DNA of 64,000 nucleotides from contig JAWKTE010000003.1 in assembly GCA_041401985.1 (NCBI GenBank), forward strand, positions 124,001 to 188,000, in the 5' to 3' direction. This DNA comes from JACKHA01 sp041401985 (lineage in GTDB: Bacteria; Planctomycetota; Phycisphaerae; Phycisphaerales; UBA1924). This document shows, one piece after another, positions 9,032 to 17,520 of the stretch; the first letter of the stretch is position 1; the number at the start of each line of letters is the position of its first letter. A model generated the notes under the pieces. It saw nothing but the letters and a program-made list of their open reading frames with translations, was not told where the DNA came from and did not search any database. The translations under genes and the position numbers were made by a program.

Positions 9032-11038
9032 TCACTCCAGATACGTGTATCCCTCCAACCCACCCTCATAAAACCGCATCAGGCTCCGCGCATCGCCGAC
9101 CGACATCGTGCCCTTCTTGACCGCCCGCTCCGTGTCGCGCCGCACCGAACGCTCCAGGTCCTCGTGGTCGAACTCGACGTACGACAGAACCTCACGCACG
9201 GTGTCGCCCTCGACGATCTCGTCGATCTCCCAGCCGCCCTCGCCGTCCAGGCTCACGTGCACGACGTGCGTGTCGCCGAAGAGGTTGTGCAGATCGCCCA
9301 GCACCTCCTGGTACGCCCCGACGAGGAAGAACCCGAGGTAATACGTCTGGCCCTCGAGCAGGTCGTGCACCTCGATCACCGGCTTGAAGTCCCGGTGGTC
9401 GACGCACGCGAACTTGTCCACCTTCCCGTCCGAGTCGCACGACATGTCCGCGATCGTCGCGCGCCGCGTCGGCTTCTCGTTCAGGCGGTGGATCGGGCAG
9501 ATGGGGAAGATCTGATCGATCGCCCACGAGTCCGGCAGCGACTGGAACACCGAGAAGTTGCAGAAGTAGATGTCCGACAGGAACTCGGGCAGCACCTGCA
9601 GGTCCTCGTGCAGGTCGTCGGTGCCGGCCTCGCCCTGGGCCCGCGCCAGCACCTGCCGCCCCGTCGCCCAGAACAGCCGCTCGGCCGCGGCCCGCATCGG
9701 CAGCGACAGATAACCCAGCGTGAACAGGCTCAGGGCCTCGTCATACGCCTGGGCCGCGTCGTGGTGCACCTCGACCGGGTCCCGCTTGGCCACGCCCTCG
9801 TACGCGTCGATCAGGTCCAGAATCGGCTGCGGCGCCCCGTCGGGCTCCGCGGCGATCAGCGAGCGCACCTTCGGCATGTCCGGGTCCGACGAGTACCGGT
9901 TCCGCCCCAGCACGTCCACCACCAGCACGCTCGAATACGCCACCATCGCCCGCCCGGACTCCGAGAAGATCCGGGGGTGCGCAACACCAGCGCTCTCGCA
10001 CGCCGCCTTGATGCGGTACACCACGTCCGCGGCGTACTCCCGCAGCGTGTAGTTCATGCTCGACGCCCACGCCGACTGCGAGCCGTCGTAATCGACGCCC
10101 AGCCCGCCGCCGATGTCGATCGTGTCCATCCCCGCGCCCAGGCGGGCCATCTCCGTGTACATGTTGGCCAGCTCGCTCACCGCGTTCTTGAACTGGCGGA
10201 TGTCGCAGATCTGGCTGCCCACGTGGAAGTGCAGCATCTTGAGGCAGTCGAGCATGCCGTGCTGACGCAGCAGGTCCATCGCGTCGATCATGCCCGAGAC
10301 CTGCAGCCCGAACTTCGAGCGCATGCCCCCCGAAGACTCCCACCGCCCCGCCCCGCGCGCCGATGGCTTGCACCGCATGCCGATCCGCGGGCGCACGCCA
10401 TACGCCTTCGCGTGCTTGAGCAGCAGTTCGAGTTCGCGGTACCGCTCGACCACCGGCGTGATCGTCCGGCCCAGCTTGTGCGCCAGGATCGCCATCTCGA
10501 CGTATTCGTCGTCCTTGAACCCGTTGCACACGATCGGCATGTCGGGCATGTTCTCGGTCAGACCCAGCACCGCCAGCAGTTCCGGCTTCGAGCCGGCCTC
10601 AAGCCCGAAGCCCAGCGGCCCGCCGATGTCGCGGATCTCCTCGCACACGTGCCGCTGCTGGTTCACCTTGATCGGATAGATGCATGAGTACCCGCCCGTG
10701 TACGCGTTGTCGGCCATCGCCGCGTCGAACGCGCCCCGGATCTCCCGCAGGCGGTGGGCCACCATGTCCTTGAACCGCACGATGATCGGCGTCGTGATGC
10801 CGCGCTCGTCCAGGCCCTGGATCACCTTGTGCAGGTCGATCCGCCGCCCCTCGTCCTTGTCCGGCTGCACCAGCAGGTTCCCGTCGGCCCCGACCGCGAA
10901 GTACCCCTGGCCCCACTCGTCGAGCCCGTACAGGCTCGCCGAGTCGCCGGTCGACCACTCCGTCGGCGCCCGCGAGGCCAGGATCGAGTCTTCGCGCTTC
11001 GTCTCGCGCCGAACGCCGTGCACGGGTGCTGTGGTCAT
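9032..11038 (-). CDS. speA: Biosynthetic arginine decarboxylase
   Basis: 668 residues, close to the roughly 630-660 usual for SpeA. It decarboxylates arginine to agmatine, the first step of the agmatine route to putrescine, using PLP. Visible features: PLP-lysine motif YPIKVNQ (Lys about 124), LHFHVGSQ, the phosphate-binding DIGGGLGVDYDG, and the C-terminal active-site region NFSVFQSLPDSWAIDQIFPI followed by ATIADMSCDSDGKVDKF, the site of the substrate-binding Cys-Asp-Ser-Asp. I chose ATG 11038 (MTTAPVHG) over one 27 bases upstream because GGAGGTGG precedes it at a good distance. No speB homologue is in the window. It is convergent with the binding-protein gene. Confidence 0.95.
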   Translation of the reverse strand: MTTAPVHGVRRETKREDSILASRAPTEWSTGDSASLYGLDEWGQGYFAVGADGNLLVQPDKDEGRRIDLHKVIQGLDERGITTPIIVRFKDMVAHRLREIRGAFDAAMADNAYTGGYSCIYPIKVNQQRHVCEEIRDIGGPLGFGLEAGSKPELLAVLGLTENMPDMPIVCNGFKDDEYVEMAILAHKLGRTITPVVERYRELELLLKHAKAYGVRPRIGMRCKPSARGAGRWESSGGMRSKFGLQVSGMIDAMDLLRQHGMLDCLKMLHFHVGSQICDIRQFKNAVSELANMYTEMARLGAGMDTIDIGGGLGVDYDGSQSAWASSMNYTLREYAADVVYRIKAACESAGVAHPRIFSESGRAMVAYSSVLVVDVLGRNRYSSDPDMPKVRSLIAAEPDGAPQPILDLIDAYEGVAKRDPVEVHHDAAQAYDEALSLFTLGYLSLPMRAAAERLFWATGRQVLARAQGEAGTDDLHEDLQVLPEFLSDIYFCNFSVFQSLPDSWAIDQIFPICPIHRLNEKPTRRATIADMSCDSDGKVDKFACVDHRDFKPVIEVHDLLEGQTYYLGFFLVGAYQEVLGDLHNLFGDTHVVHVSLDGEGGWEIDEIVEGDTVREVLSYVEFDHEDLERSVRRDTERAVKKGTMSVGDARSLMRFYEGGLEGYTYLE

Positions 11039-11296
11039 CGATCGCCACCTCCGACCCCGGCGCAACCGCCGGCCGTTCCGCCGCGTTCAAGCGCGGCCTC
11101 CGGCCTCCCGCGCCGAGGCCGACCACCACCAACGCCGCGCGGCAACCGGATTATTCGCACCCCGACCCTCCACGTTTCGTGCCTCCGCGCCGCCGCTCCA
11201 AACACGGCGCCGGGTCCACGCCGCCCCGCTCGGGTTTGTTGCCCGGAGCCCGCCAGGCCCCGCCCCGACGCCCCAACGCGCCCATAATCGTCCCCC

Positions 11297-12199
11297 ATGA
11301 CCCAACTCACGGGCGTCATCAAGTGGACGATCTACCTCGCGGCCCTCCTCGCGATCGGGCCCCTCGCCGCCGCGCCCATGGCCGCACTCCGCGACGCCAC
11401 CGGCGGCACCGACGCCACGATGCTCGTCGGCACCTCTCTGCCAGCGGGCCTGATCGCCGGGATCGTCCCGCTGCTCGCCGCCGCCGCCGTCGGCCTGCTC
11501 GGTGCCCGCCTCGTCGGCCCCAAGCCGGGCATGGTCGCCGCCGGCCTCGTGCTCTTCTGGGCCGCATGGCGCTCCGCGAGCATCGACGGGCTCATGCGCG
11601 CCACCCGCAGCGCCGCCTCCATCTGGCCGCTGGCCATCGAGGGCGCACTGCTCGGCGTCATCGGCATCGCCCTGGGCGCACTCGTGTGGCAGGCCGGCGC
11701 CCGCCACGCCCAAGCCGCCGATCCGAAACGCCGCGACCCGCTCACCCGCGCCGACGGCGGCGCGATGCTCGCGCTCATCCGCATGGCCAGCCTCGCCTCC
11801 GGCGGCAAGGGGGGCCCCATCGGCGCGATCGGCGCCGGCCTCGTCGCCGCCGGCGTTGCCGCCTGGCTGCTCGCCCAGGACCCCCTCAAGGGCCAGACCA
11901 TCGCCGCCGGCGTCCTCGCGGGCATCGCCGCCGGCGGCTTCAGCCGCGCCGTCGCCTCGCGCGAAGCCCCGCCCACACCCATCCCCGCCCTCATTGCCAT
12001 GGCCCTGCTCGCCCTCCTCGGCCCCATCTCCGCGATCGTCTTCGGCGGCGGCGGCTCACGCCTGGTCGTCCACGCCATCCAGGGCGACGCCTTCCCCCTC
12101 GCCATGCTCATGCCCTTCGACTGGCTCGCCGGCGCGTTCTGGGGCATCCCCATCGGCCTCTCCTGGGCCGACTCCATGGTCGAGTCGAACGAGAAGTAA
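11297..12199 (+). CDS. Integral membrane protein of unknown function
   Basis: 300 residues, very rich in Ala, Gly and Leu, with about eight hydrophobic segments (for example WTIYLAALLAIGPLAAAPMA at the N-terminus, GLIAGIVPLLAAAAVGLLGA, and ALIAMALLALLGPISAIVFG). A charged cytoplasmic-looking loop with DPKRRDPLTRADGG lies in the middle. I recognise no family motif. It is divergent from speA, with 231 bases between them, and followed by a GC-rich hairpin. Start chosen at the first ATG because the first helix follows at once. Confidence 0.65.
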   Translation: MTQLTGVIKWTIYLAALLAIGPLAAAPMAALRDATGGTDATMLVGTSLPAGLIAGIVPLLAAAAVGLLGARLVGPKPGMVAAGLVLFWAAWRSASIDGLMRATRSAASIWPLAIEGALLGVIGIALGALVWQAGARHAQAADPKRRDPLTRADGGAMLALIRMASLASGGKGGPIGAIGAGLVAAGVAAWLLAQDPLKGQTIAAGVLAGIAAGGFSRAVASREAPPTPIPALIAMALLALLGPISAIVFGGGGSRLVVHAIQGDAFPLAMLMPFDWLAGAFWGIPIGLSWADSMVESNEK

Positions 12200-12250
12200 C
12201 GCCGGCGTTCGCCGAGCGTGAAAACCGAAAAGAGCGGCCCAAGAACGAGG

Positions 12251-12274
12251 GGGACGGGCTTTCCAGCCCGTCCC
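12251..12274 (+). terminator. GC-rich hairpin after the 11.3-kb membrane-protein gene
   Basis: Perfect 10-bp stem GGGACGGGCT/AGCCCGTCCC with loop TTCC, 52 bases after the stop codon. No T tract follows, so it may be a transcript-end stabiliser or a spacer repeat rather than an intrinsic terminator. The rest of the 12,200-12,532 spacer shows no other gene or clear signal apart from the folE2 ribosome-binding site. Confidence 0.45.
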
Positions 12275-12532
12275 GATTCGGCGACACACCATTTGCGGCC
12301 AGTCGCCCCGCCCGTGCAGCCTCGCCGGCCGGACCGTCACAGCGTGCCGCCCCGCACATCAAATCGCTGCCCACCGAATCCGCCGCCCCCGCCGCAGGGA
12401 ACACACCGTGGGCGTCGGCAGTTTCCTCGTCTGTGGGAATGTCGGTGGGGCCGGTCGGTGGGCCTGCCCCGCCCCGACCCCTAACCTTCGTGAAGGGCCG
12501 CGGGCATCCCGCCCGCCCCCGACGGAGCCATG

Positions 12533-13348
12533 ATGACCCAGTCCTCTCCCAAAGCCATGCCCGACGTCCAGGCCTCCGCCGACAAACGCCGCGTCGCCAT
12601 CGACCGCGTCGGCGTCAAGGACGTCGTCTACCCCATCCGCCTCGCCACGCCCGACGGCGGCGAGCAGACCGCCGTCGCACGCATCAACATGTACGTCTCG
12701 CTCCCGCACCACCAGAAGGGCACCCACATGAGCCGCTTCCTGGAGGTGCTCAACGAGCACGCCGGCGAGAAGGCCTGCTCCCCGCTGACCCCCGCCCGCA
12801 TCCCCGAACTGGCCCACGCCATCAAGGAACGCCTCGAAGCCGAGGAGGCCCACTTCGAGGCCACCTTCACCTACTTCATCTCCAAGCCCGCGCCCGTCAC
12901 GGGCATGCCGGGCCTGATGAACTACGAGGTCACCTTCGAGTGCACCGCCAACGGCACCGACGACCTGATCATGGCGGTCGCCGCCCCCGCCACCAGCCTC
13001 TGCCCCTGCTCGAAGGAGATCTCCGAGTACGGCGCCCACAACCAACGCTGCCGCATCGAGGCCAAGGTCCGCTCCAGCGGCCCCATGCTCTGGATCGAGG
13101 ACCTGGTCAAACTCCTCGAAGACGCCGCCAGCGTGCCCGTGTTCGCGGTCCTCAAGCGCCCCGACGAGAAGTGGGTCACCGAGCGGGCCTACGAGAACCC
13201 CAAGTTCGTCGAGGACATCGTCCGCGACCTGGCCGTGGCCCTCGAGGGCGAGAACCGCATCGCGTGGTACTCGATCAACTCCGAGAACTTCGAGTCGATC
13301 CACAGCCACAACGCGTACGCCCAGATCACGCGGGATAAGCGCGACTAG
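12533..13348 (+). CDS. folE2: GTP cyclohydrolase FolE2 (type IB)
   Basis: 271 residues. Converts GTP to 7,8-dihydroneopterin triphosphate, the entry step to folate and related pterins, in organisms lacking or supplementing FolE. Type-IB signatures are clear: SLPHHQKGTHMSRF near residue 60 and SLCPCSKEIS near 155-165, which supplies the metal-ligand cysteine; the C-terminus has the usual ENFESIHSHNAYA. Two ATGs are adjacent; the second (12533) is preferred because GGAG lies five bases before it. The gene is convergent with the aminotransferase and ends at a paired palindromic repeat. Confidence 0.95.
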   Translation: MTQSSPKAMPDVQASADKRRVAIDRVGVKDVVYPIRLATPDGGEQTAVARINMYVSLPHHQKGTHMSRFLEVLNEHAGEKACSPLTPARIPELAHAIKERLEAEEAHFEATFTYFISKPAPVTGMPGLMNYEVTFECTANGTDDLIMAVAAPATSLCPCSKEISEYGAHNQRCRIEAKVRSSGPMLWIEDLVKLLEDAASVPVFAVLKRPDEKWVTERAYENPKFVEDIVRDLAVALEGENRIAWYSINSENFESIHSHNAYAQITRDKRD

Positions 13349-13440
13349 CGCAGAGCCCCACGCGCCAGCGTGGGGTCGGCCTTGCCCGCGGCAACCTATC
13401 GTGGAACAGACCCACGACGCTCGCGCGTCGGGCTCAGCGC
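13348..13440. repeat. Paired GAGCCC-ACGC hairpin repeat between convergent genes
   Basis: Two inverted copies of a roughly 30-base palindromic unit: 13348-13377 (core CCCCACGC/GCGTGGGG) and 13411-13440 (core CGACGC/GCGTCG, opposite orientation). The right copy contains the aminotransferase stop codon, and the left copy starts at the last base of folE2. The same family occurs at 37,534-37,636 and 63,952-63,980. It may act as a bidirectional terminator. Confidence 0.7.
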
Positions 13441-14642
13441 ATGAGCCCGCACAGCACCTCGCACCCGCGCCGCAGCACCTCGTCCGTCGCCGCCAGCGAT
13501 ACCCGGAAGTGCGTGTCCCGCGTCGAGAACGCCTTGCCCGGCACCACCAGCAGTTTCTTCTCGACGCACCGCTCCACGAACTGCGTGGAGGTGATCCCCA
13601 GCCGCTCCGGCACTTTCGGGAACACGTAGAACGCCCCGCCCGGCTCCGTGACCTCCGTCACGCTCCGCAGGCGCTCCAGCACCATGTCGCGCCGGCGCTC
13701 GTACCCGTCCACGATCGGGTCCATGTCCACGCCGTACGCCGCCGCCGCCGCGAACTGCAGCGGCGTCGGGGCGCACACATACGTGTACATGTTGATCTTG
13801 GTCATCTGCTCGACCAGCGCCCGCGGCCCCACCGCATATCCCAGCCGCCAGCCCGTCACCCCGTACGTCTTGCCGAACCCGCGGATGACCAGCACGTCCT
13901 CCTCGGCCCCGGGCAGGCGCGCCGGGCTCGGGCAGCGGGCTTTGGACGCGTCGCCCACGCACGCGTCGCCCCGGTGGGCCCGGAACGTGAAGTCGTCGTA
14001 GATCTCGTCGGACACCAGCAGCACGCCGCGACGACGGCACAGGTCGAGCAGGTCCGCCACGTCCTCCTTCGTACACACCACCCCCGACGGGTTGCTCGGC
14101 GAGGTCAGAAGCACAAACTTGGTCCGCTCGGTGATCAGCGGCTCGACCCGCGCCGCGGTCAGCCGGAAGTCGGGATACGTGTCGCACGCGACCATCCGCG
14201 CCCCGCACAGCGCCGCCAGCCCAGGATACAGCGAGAAGTACGGGTCGCCGACGATGAACTCATCGCCCGCCCCGAGCAGCGTCTGGGCCAGCAGCACCAG
14301 CGCGCCCGACGTGCCCGACGTCACGAGCATCGACGCACCACCCGCCCCCGCATCGGCCCGCACATCGGCGCGCGGCGTGCAGTCCCAGCCAAGGTCCGTC
14401 TTCACCCACGCGTGGATCGCCTCGCGCAGCGGCCCGACGCCCACCGTCGTCGAGTACCCGTTGCGGTCCTGCTGGATCGCCTCGACCGCCGCCCGCTTGA
14501 TCGCCTCCGGCACCGCGAAGTCCGGCTGCCCGATCGACAGGTTGATCGCGTCCGGGATCCGGGCCGCCAGGTCGCTGATCCGCCTGATCCCGCTCGGTTC
14601 CACCGCACGGGCACGGTCCGACAGCAGTCGCGCGATGTCCAT
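13434..14642 (-). CDS. Class I/II pyridoxal-phosphate aminotransferase (aspartate aminotransferase type)
   Basis: 402 residues, normal length. Fold-type I transaminase, likely using aspartate or another amino acid with 2-oxoglutarate. Visible: INLSIGQPDFAVPEAI at the N-terminus, NGYSTTVGVGPLREAI, LLTSPSNPSGVVCTKE (the conserved Asn-Pro), LLVSDEIYDDFTF (the conserved Asp and Tyr that hold PLP), and GFGKTYGVTGWRLGYAVGP with the Schiff-base lysine. Substrate cannot be told from sequence alone. Start ATG 14642 (MDIARLL) is preferred over an in-frame TTG 15 bases upstream. The stop codon lies inside a palindromic repeat. Confidence 0.9.
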   Translation of the reverse strand: MDIARLLSDRARAVEPSGIRRISDLAARIPDAINLSIGQPDFAVPEAIKRAAVEAIQQDRNGYSTTVGVGPLREAIHAWVKTDLGWDCTPRADVRADAGAGGASMLVTSGTSGALVLLAQTLLGAGDEFIVGDPYFSLYPGLAALCGARMVACDTYPDFRLTAARVEPLITERTKFVLLTSPSNPSGVVCTKEDVADLLDLCRRRGVLLVSDEIYDDFTFRAHRGDACVGDASKARCPSPARLPGAEEDVLVIRGFGKTYGVTGWRLGYAVGPRALVEQMTKINMYTYVCAPTPLQFAAAAAYGVDMDPIVDGYERRRDMVLERLRSVTEVTEPGGAFYVFPKVPERLGITSTQFVERCVEKKLLVVPGKAFSTRDTHFRVSLAATDEVLRRGCEVLCGLMR

Positions 14643-14745
14643 CGCTCGCCCCCGCAAAGCAGCCGCCCCCGCCCGAGGCGGACCGGGTCGGGTCAGATGT
14701 CACTCGTCCATCAGAACGGCACGCGGCGCCGCCCCATCACCCGGC

Positions 14746-14907
14746 TCAGGCCTTCGGCACCAGCGTCTTGGCGATCCCCAGCGCCTTGTCCTTCTTCGGG
14801 TCGAACTTCTTGTCGGCGATCATCTTCGCGATCCGCTCGTCGCGCGTCATCACCGAACGCTTGCCGGTGAGCGAGGCCTTGGTCTTCAGCGAGGGGTCGA
14901 GGCTCAT
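14746..14907 (-). CDS. Small basic protein of the Chlamydia/Verrucomicrobia/Planctomycetes family
   Basis: 53 residues, strongly basic: starts MSLDPSLKTKASLTGKRSV, then MTRDERIAKMIADKKFDPKK, and ends KALGIAKTLVPKA. The pattern (MSLDxSL, L-x-x-HRSV or KRSV, RAERI, FDPKK, LGLPKTK) is that of the small basic protein described only in the PVC bacteria (as I recall, TIGR04137). Its role is not established. GGAG lies about nine bases before the ATG at 14907. An upstream extension in the same frame is Pro-rich and has no ribosome site, so I excluded it. This is one of the best taxonomic markers in the window. Confidence 0.85.
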   Translation of the reverse strand: MSLDPSLKTKASLTGKRSVMTRDERIAKMIADKKFDPKKDKALGIAKTLVPKA

Positions 14908-15015
14908 GGTCGATGCTCCGGGCGTCTGGCCGGACGCCGCGGCGGGCGGTTCCGGTGGGTGTCGGCGTGTCGGACGGGGGTGTCGAACGGCGTTGGTCGT
15001 CGGTTCCGAGACCAT

Positions 15016-15948
15016 CTACTGGCTGTGTCGGAACCACTGCGGCTGCGAGAAGTCCGAAGTGCCCCGTTCCTCGCTCTGCCACCGTCGTCCCAACTGGGCG
15101 ACGAGCGACTCGTGGCGGGACCGGCGCTGGGGGTTCTCCCGACCCGCGTATTCGTCGCGTGTCAGGCCCTCCAGGGTGTAGAGCGCGAAGAGCCGATTGT
15201 TGGCCGTCCCGCCCCGCTGTTCCACCCCGAGCGCCGCCACCCCGTTCCGGGCCAGGAAGTCCAGGGCCCGCTCCGTGTCCGCCTCGGGCAGGCGCGACAC
15301 CAGACAGAAGTAGTTCAGGCCGGGCTCCCGCGGCTCGGTCGCGTAGTACCCGCCGGGGGCCTTGAAGTCCGTCCGCTCGGCGATGATCGCCGGCAGCCCG
15401 GCCACCCCTGCTGGCGGCGTCACGGGTGTCGAGGGTCTGGTCCCGCCAGCCTGAGTCGGCGTCGACTGGCCCGCGCCCGATGCCGGGGTTCCGCCGCCCG
15501 GCGGATCGACCTCTCGGGGCCTGGCCGCGTTGGCCGCCGACTCGATCTCCTCCCGAGCGTCCTCCTGGGCCGCGGTGTTCCCGCTGGAATACCCGACGCT
15601 CCAGGCGATCAGCACGGTGACCAAGACAACGGACAGCACGATGTACACATAGTTGATGGGAAGTCGGACGATCCCGCCGCCGACGGTTGCCTTCCCGAAC
15701 GTCCGCCCCACTTCGGCGGTCCCCGGCTCGCCCGTTTCGGGGGCCGGGGCGGGGCGCACGGGGCGCGCCCGCTCGGCCCGTGGCTCCCGGGCCGGTTCCG
15801 GGGGCTCGTCGGCGTGCCAATCCGACGGGACGCGGCTTGGCTTGGGCTCGATCCGCTCCGCCGGGGCACGCTCCGACTCCGGGGCCACCCCGTTGCCGTT
15901 GCGGCTCATGATCTCGAACAGCGGCGTGGTCTTCCGGCGCCCGGCCAT
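15016..15948 (-). CDS. Single-pass membrane protein with SPOR-like periplasmic region, unknown function
   Basis: 310 residues. Residues 1-90 are basic, Pro/Ala/Glu-rich and probably disordered in the cytoplasm. One strong membrane helix follows (YVYIVLSVVLVTVLIAWSVG, about 100-120). Then comes a low-complexity Gly/Pro/Thr linker and a compact C-terminal domain (about 205-290) with NYFCLVSRLPEADTERALDF, GVAALGVEQR and NRLFALYTLEGL. The alternation of short strands and helices and the mention-like pattern of reading residues in repeats recall SPOR (peptidoglycan-binding) domains, but I see no sure motif. It is upstream of the small basic protein gene on the same strand, 108 bases away. Confidence 0.65.
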   Translation of the reverse strand: MAGRRKTTPLFEIMSRNGNGVAPESERAPAERIEPKPSRVPSDWHADEPPEPAREPRAERARPVRPAPAPETGEPGTAEVGRTFGKATVGGGIVRLPINYVYIVLSVVLVTVLIAWSVGYSSGNTAAQEDAREEIESAANAARPREVDPPGGGTPASGAGQSTPTQAGGTRPSTPVTPPAGVAGLPAIIAERTDFKAPGGYYATEPREPGLNYFCLVSRLPEADTERALDFLARNGVAALGVEQRGGTANNRLFALYTLEGLTRDEYAGRENPQRRSRHESLVAQLGRRWQSEERGTSDFSQPQWFRHSQ

Positions 15949-15987
15949 GCGCCAAGTGTAGTCGAGACCGGCGGTTGGGCGGTGGGG

Positions 15988-16067
15988 GAGTGACGGAGTG
16001 GCGCAGTGACGCAGTGACGAACCTCTTCGTCTCTTCGTCTCTTCGTCACTTCGTCACTCCGTCACTC
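15988..16067. repeat. Inverted repeat built from GTGACG-type octamers
   Basis: Left arm 15988-16021 has tandem copies of roughly GCAGTGAC, and right arm 16026-16067 has tandem copies of CTTCGTCTC and TTCGTCAC, complementary to the left. The whole can fold into a long imperfect hairpin. It ends 15 bases before the ATG of the EVE-domain gene, so it would lie in that gene's promoter or leader. Confidence 0.65.
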
Positions 16068-16082
16068 TCCTACTCTCGCCCT

Positions 16083-16508
16083 ATGCCCACCTGGCTGCTC
16101 AAGAGCGAGCCCGACTGCTACAACTGGGACCAGATGGCCGCCGACAAGCGGACGCACTGGGACGGGGTCCACAACGCGGCGGCCCAGCTGCACATGCGGA
16201 ACGTCCAGAAGGGCGATGAGGCGTTCTTCTATCACACGGGCAACGAGAAGGCGATCGTCGGTCTGTGCACGGTGGTCAAGGGCCCGTACCCCGATCCCGA
16301 GCAGCCCGGCACCACGGCCAAGGGCGATCCGAAGGGCGTGCTGATCGACATCGCGCCGCTCAGGCCCGCCAAGACGCCTGTGACGCTCGCCCAGATCAAG
16401 GCCGACCCCCGCTTTGCCGAGTTCCTGCTGGTGAAGATCTCGCGTCTGGGTGTGCTGCCGGTGCCGCCGGCGATGGACAAGGCGCTGCGGAAGATGGCGG
16501 GGTTCTGA
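16083..16508 (+). CDS. EVE domain-containing protein
   Basis: 141 residues, the full length of a lone EVE domain (thymocyte nuclear protein 1 type), a PUA-like fold thought to bind modified bases in DNA or RNA. Visible: WLLKSEPDCYNWDQM at the N-terminus, THWDGVHNAAAQLHMRNVQKGDEAFFYH, the aromatic-cage region, and VKISRLGVLPVPPAMDKAL at the C-terminus. The ATG at 16083 follows an octamer-built inverted repeat; no strong ribosome site is visible. No restriction or modification genes are nearby, so a housekeeping role is more likely than defence. Confidence 0.9.
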   Translation: MPTWLLKSEPDCYNWDQMAADKRTHWDGVHNAAAQLHMRNVQKGDEAFFYHTGNEKAIVGLCTVVKGPYPDPEQPGTTAKGDPKGVLIDIAPLRPAKTPVTLAQIKADPRFAEFLLVKISRLGVLPVPPAMDKALRKMAGF

Positions 16509-16541
16509 GCGGCCCGCGAGGCGGACTTCGGGCGGGCTTGT

Positions 16542-17411
16542 TCACGGGTACGGGAACATCATGCGGGGCGGGCCGCCGGCGCGGCCGGGCATCTTCATCC
16601 ACTCGATGATCGCGAAGTGCTCGTCGGCCTGGTCGTTCAGGCCCAGGGCGGCGCTGGCGTAGGCCAGGCGGAGGCGGGCGTCGGTGTTGGCCGGGTCGTC
16701 GGCGATTTGGGCGGCGGCCTCTTCGCGGACGCGGTCGGCGTCGCCCTGTTCGATCATGAGGGCGACGAAGCGGCGGGCGTACCAGGCGGTGCGCACGTCC
16801 AGCAGCGGGGCCTGGTCGGGATAGGCCGCGTTGTTGTGGCAGCGTTGGCAGGACTGCGTCGGCCAGTACTGGAGTTCGTGGACGATGTTCTCGATGGCGG
16901 CCCGCTCGGCGGGCGTGTCGTTTTCGAGGCGGGCGATGCGGGCCTGGAGGGCGTAGGCGCGGCGGCGGTCGCGGACGTTGACGGCTTCGAGGTCCTCGAT
17001 GCGGGCCAGTTCGGCGCGGGCGTCTTCGATGCGGCCCTCCTCGAGGAGGCCGCCGGCGAGCAGGACGCGGTGGGTATCGATGCTGGAGAACTCGGCGCGG
17101 TAGTCGCGGAGGGCCATGAGCCAGTCGCGGTCGCCGGTGCGAAGGGCGACGGTGCGGGCCAGGTCGTGCCAGGCGTCCTGGTCGGCGGGCTCGAAGGCGG
17201 CGGGGTCCATGCGGCGGAGCACGCGACCGGCCGCGGCGGGGTCGGTGGCGGCCAGGGCGCGGGCGTCGTTGAGGCGCTGGGTTGTTGTGGGCTGGGAGCC
17301 GGATTCGGCGCTGGTCTCGGCGGTGGGGCGTGTGGCGAGTCCGGCGGCGAGGAGGGTTGTGGCGGCCAGGGCGGTGGCCGCGCCGATGGCGAGGGGGCGG
17401 TTGGGGGCCAT
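16542..17411 (-). CDS. Exported helical-repeat protein with one CXXCH haem-binding motif
   Basis: 289 residues. N-terminal signal or anchor LAIGAATALAATTLLAAGLA (about 6-25), then an Ala/Arg/Glu-rich set of paired helices resembling TPR repeats (for example DARAELARIEDLEAVNVRDR and ADDPANTDARLRLAYASAAL). In the middle is SCQRCHNNAAYPD (about 187-199), a classical CXXCH c-type haem site. The combination suggests a periplasmic mono-haem protein, but the helical-repeat assignment is by eye. ATG 17411 has GGAG about eight bases upstream. The gene lies directly downstream of the 17.5-18.0 kb hairpin array, with 110 bases between them. Confidence 0.75.
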   Translation of the reverse strand: MAPNRPLAIGAATALAATTLLAAGLATRPTAETSAESGSQPTTTQRLNDARALAATDPAAAGRVLRRMDPAAFEPADQDAWHDLARTVALRTGDRDWLMALRDYRAEFSSIDTHRVLLAGGLLEEGRIEDARAELARIEDLEAVNVRDRRRAYALQARIARLENDTPAERAAIENIVHELQYWPTQSCQRCHNNAAYPDQAPLLDVRTAWYARRFVALMIEQGDADRVREEAAAQIADDPANTDARLRLAYASAALGLNDQADEHFAIIEWMKMPGRAGGPPRMMFPYP

Positions 17412-17520
17412 GGGGCGGCTCCGGGGGGCGTGGTTGTGGTGTGGTGTGTGTGGGTGGGCGGTTGAGTGTATTCGGGATGGATCGGGGGGATTCGGGGTTG
17501 GGGGGTGGGGTTCTGGGGTT

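Noticed and set aside
16083..16508. EVE-domain protein as part of a defence or restriction system
   Set aside because: It is a stand-alone EVE domain with no nuclease, helicase or methylase partner nearby.
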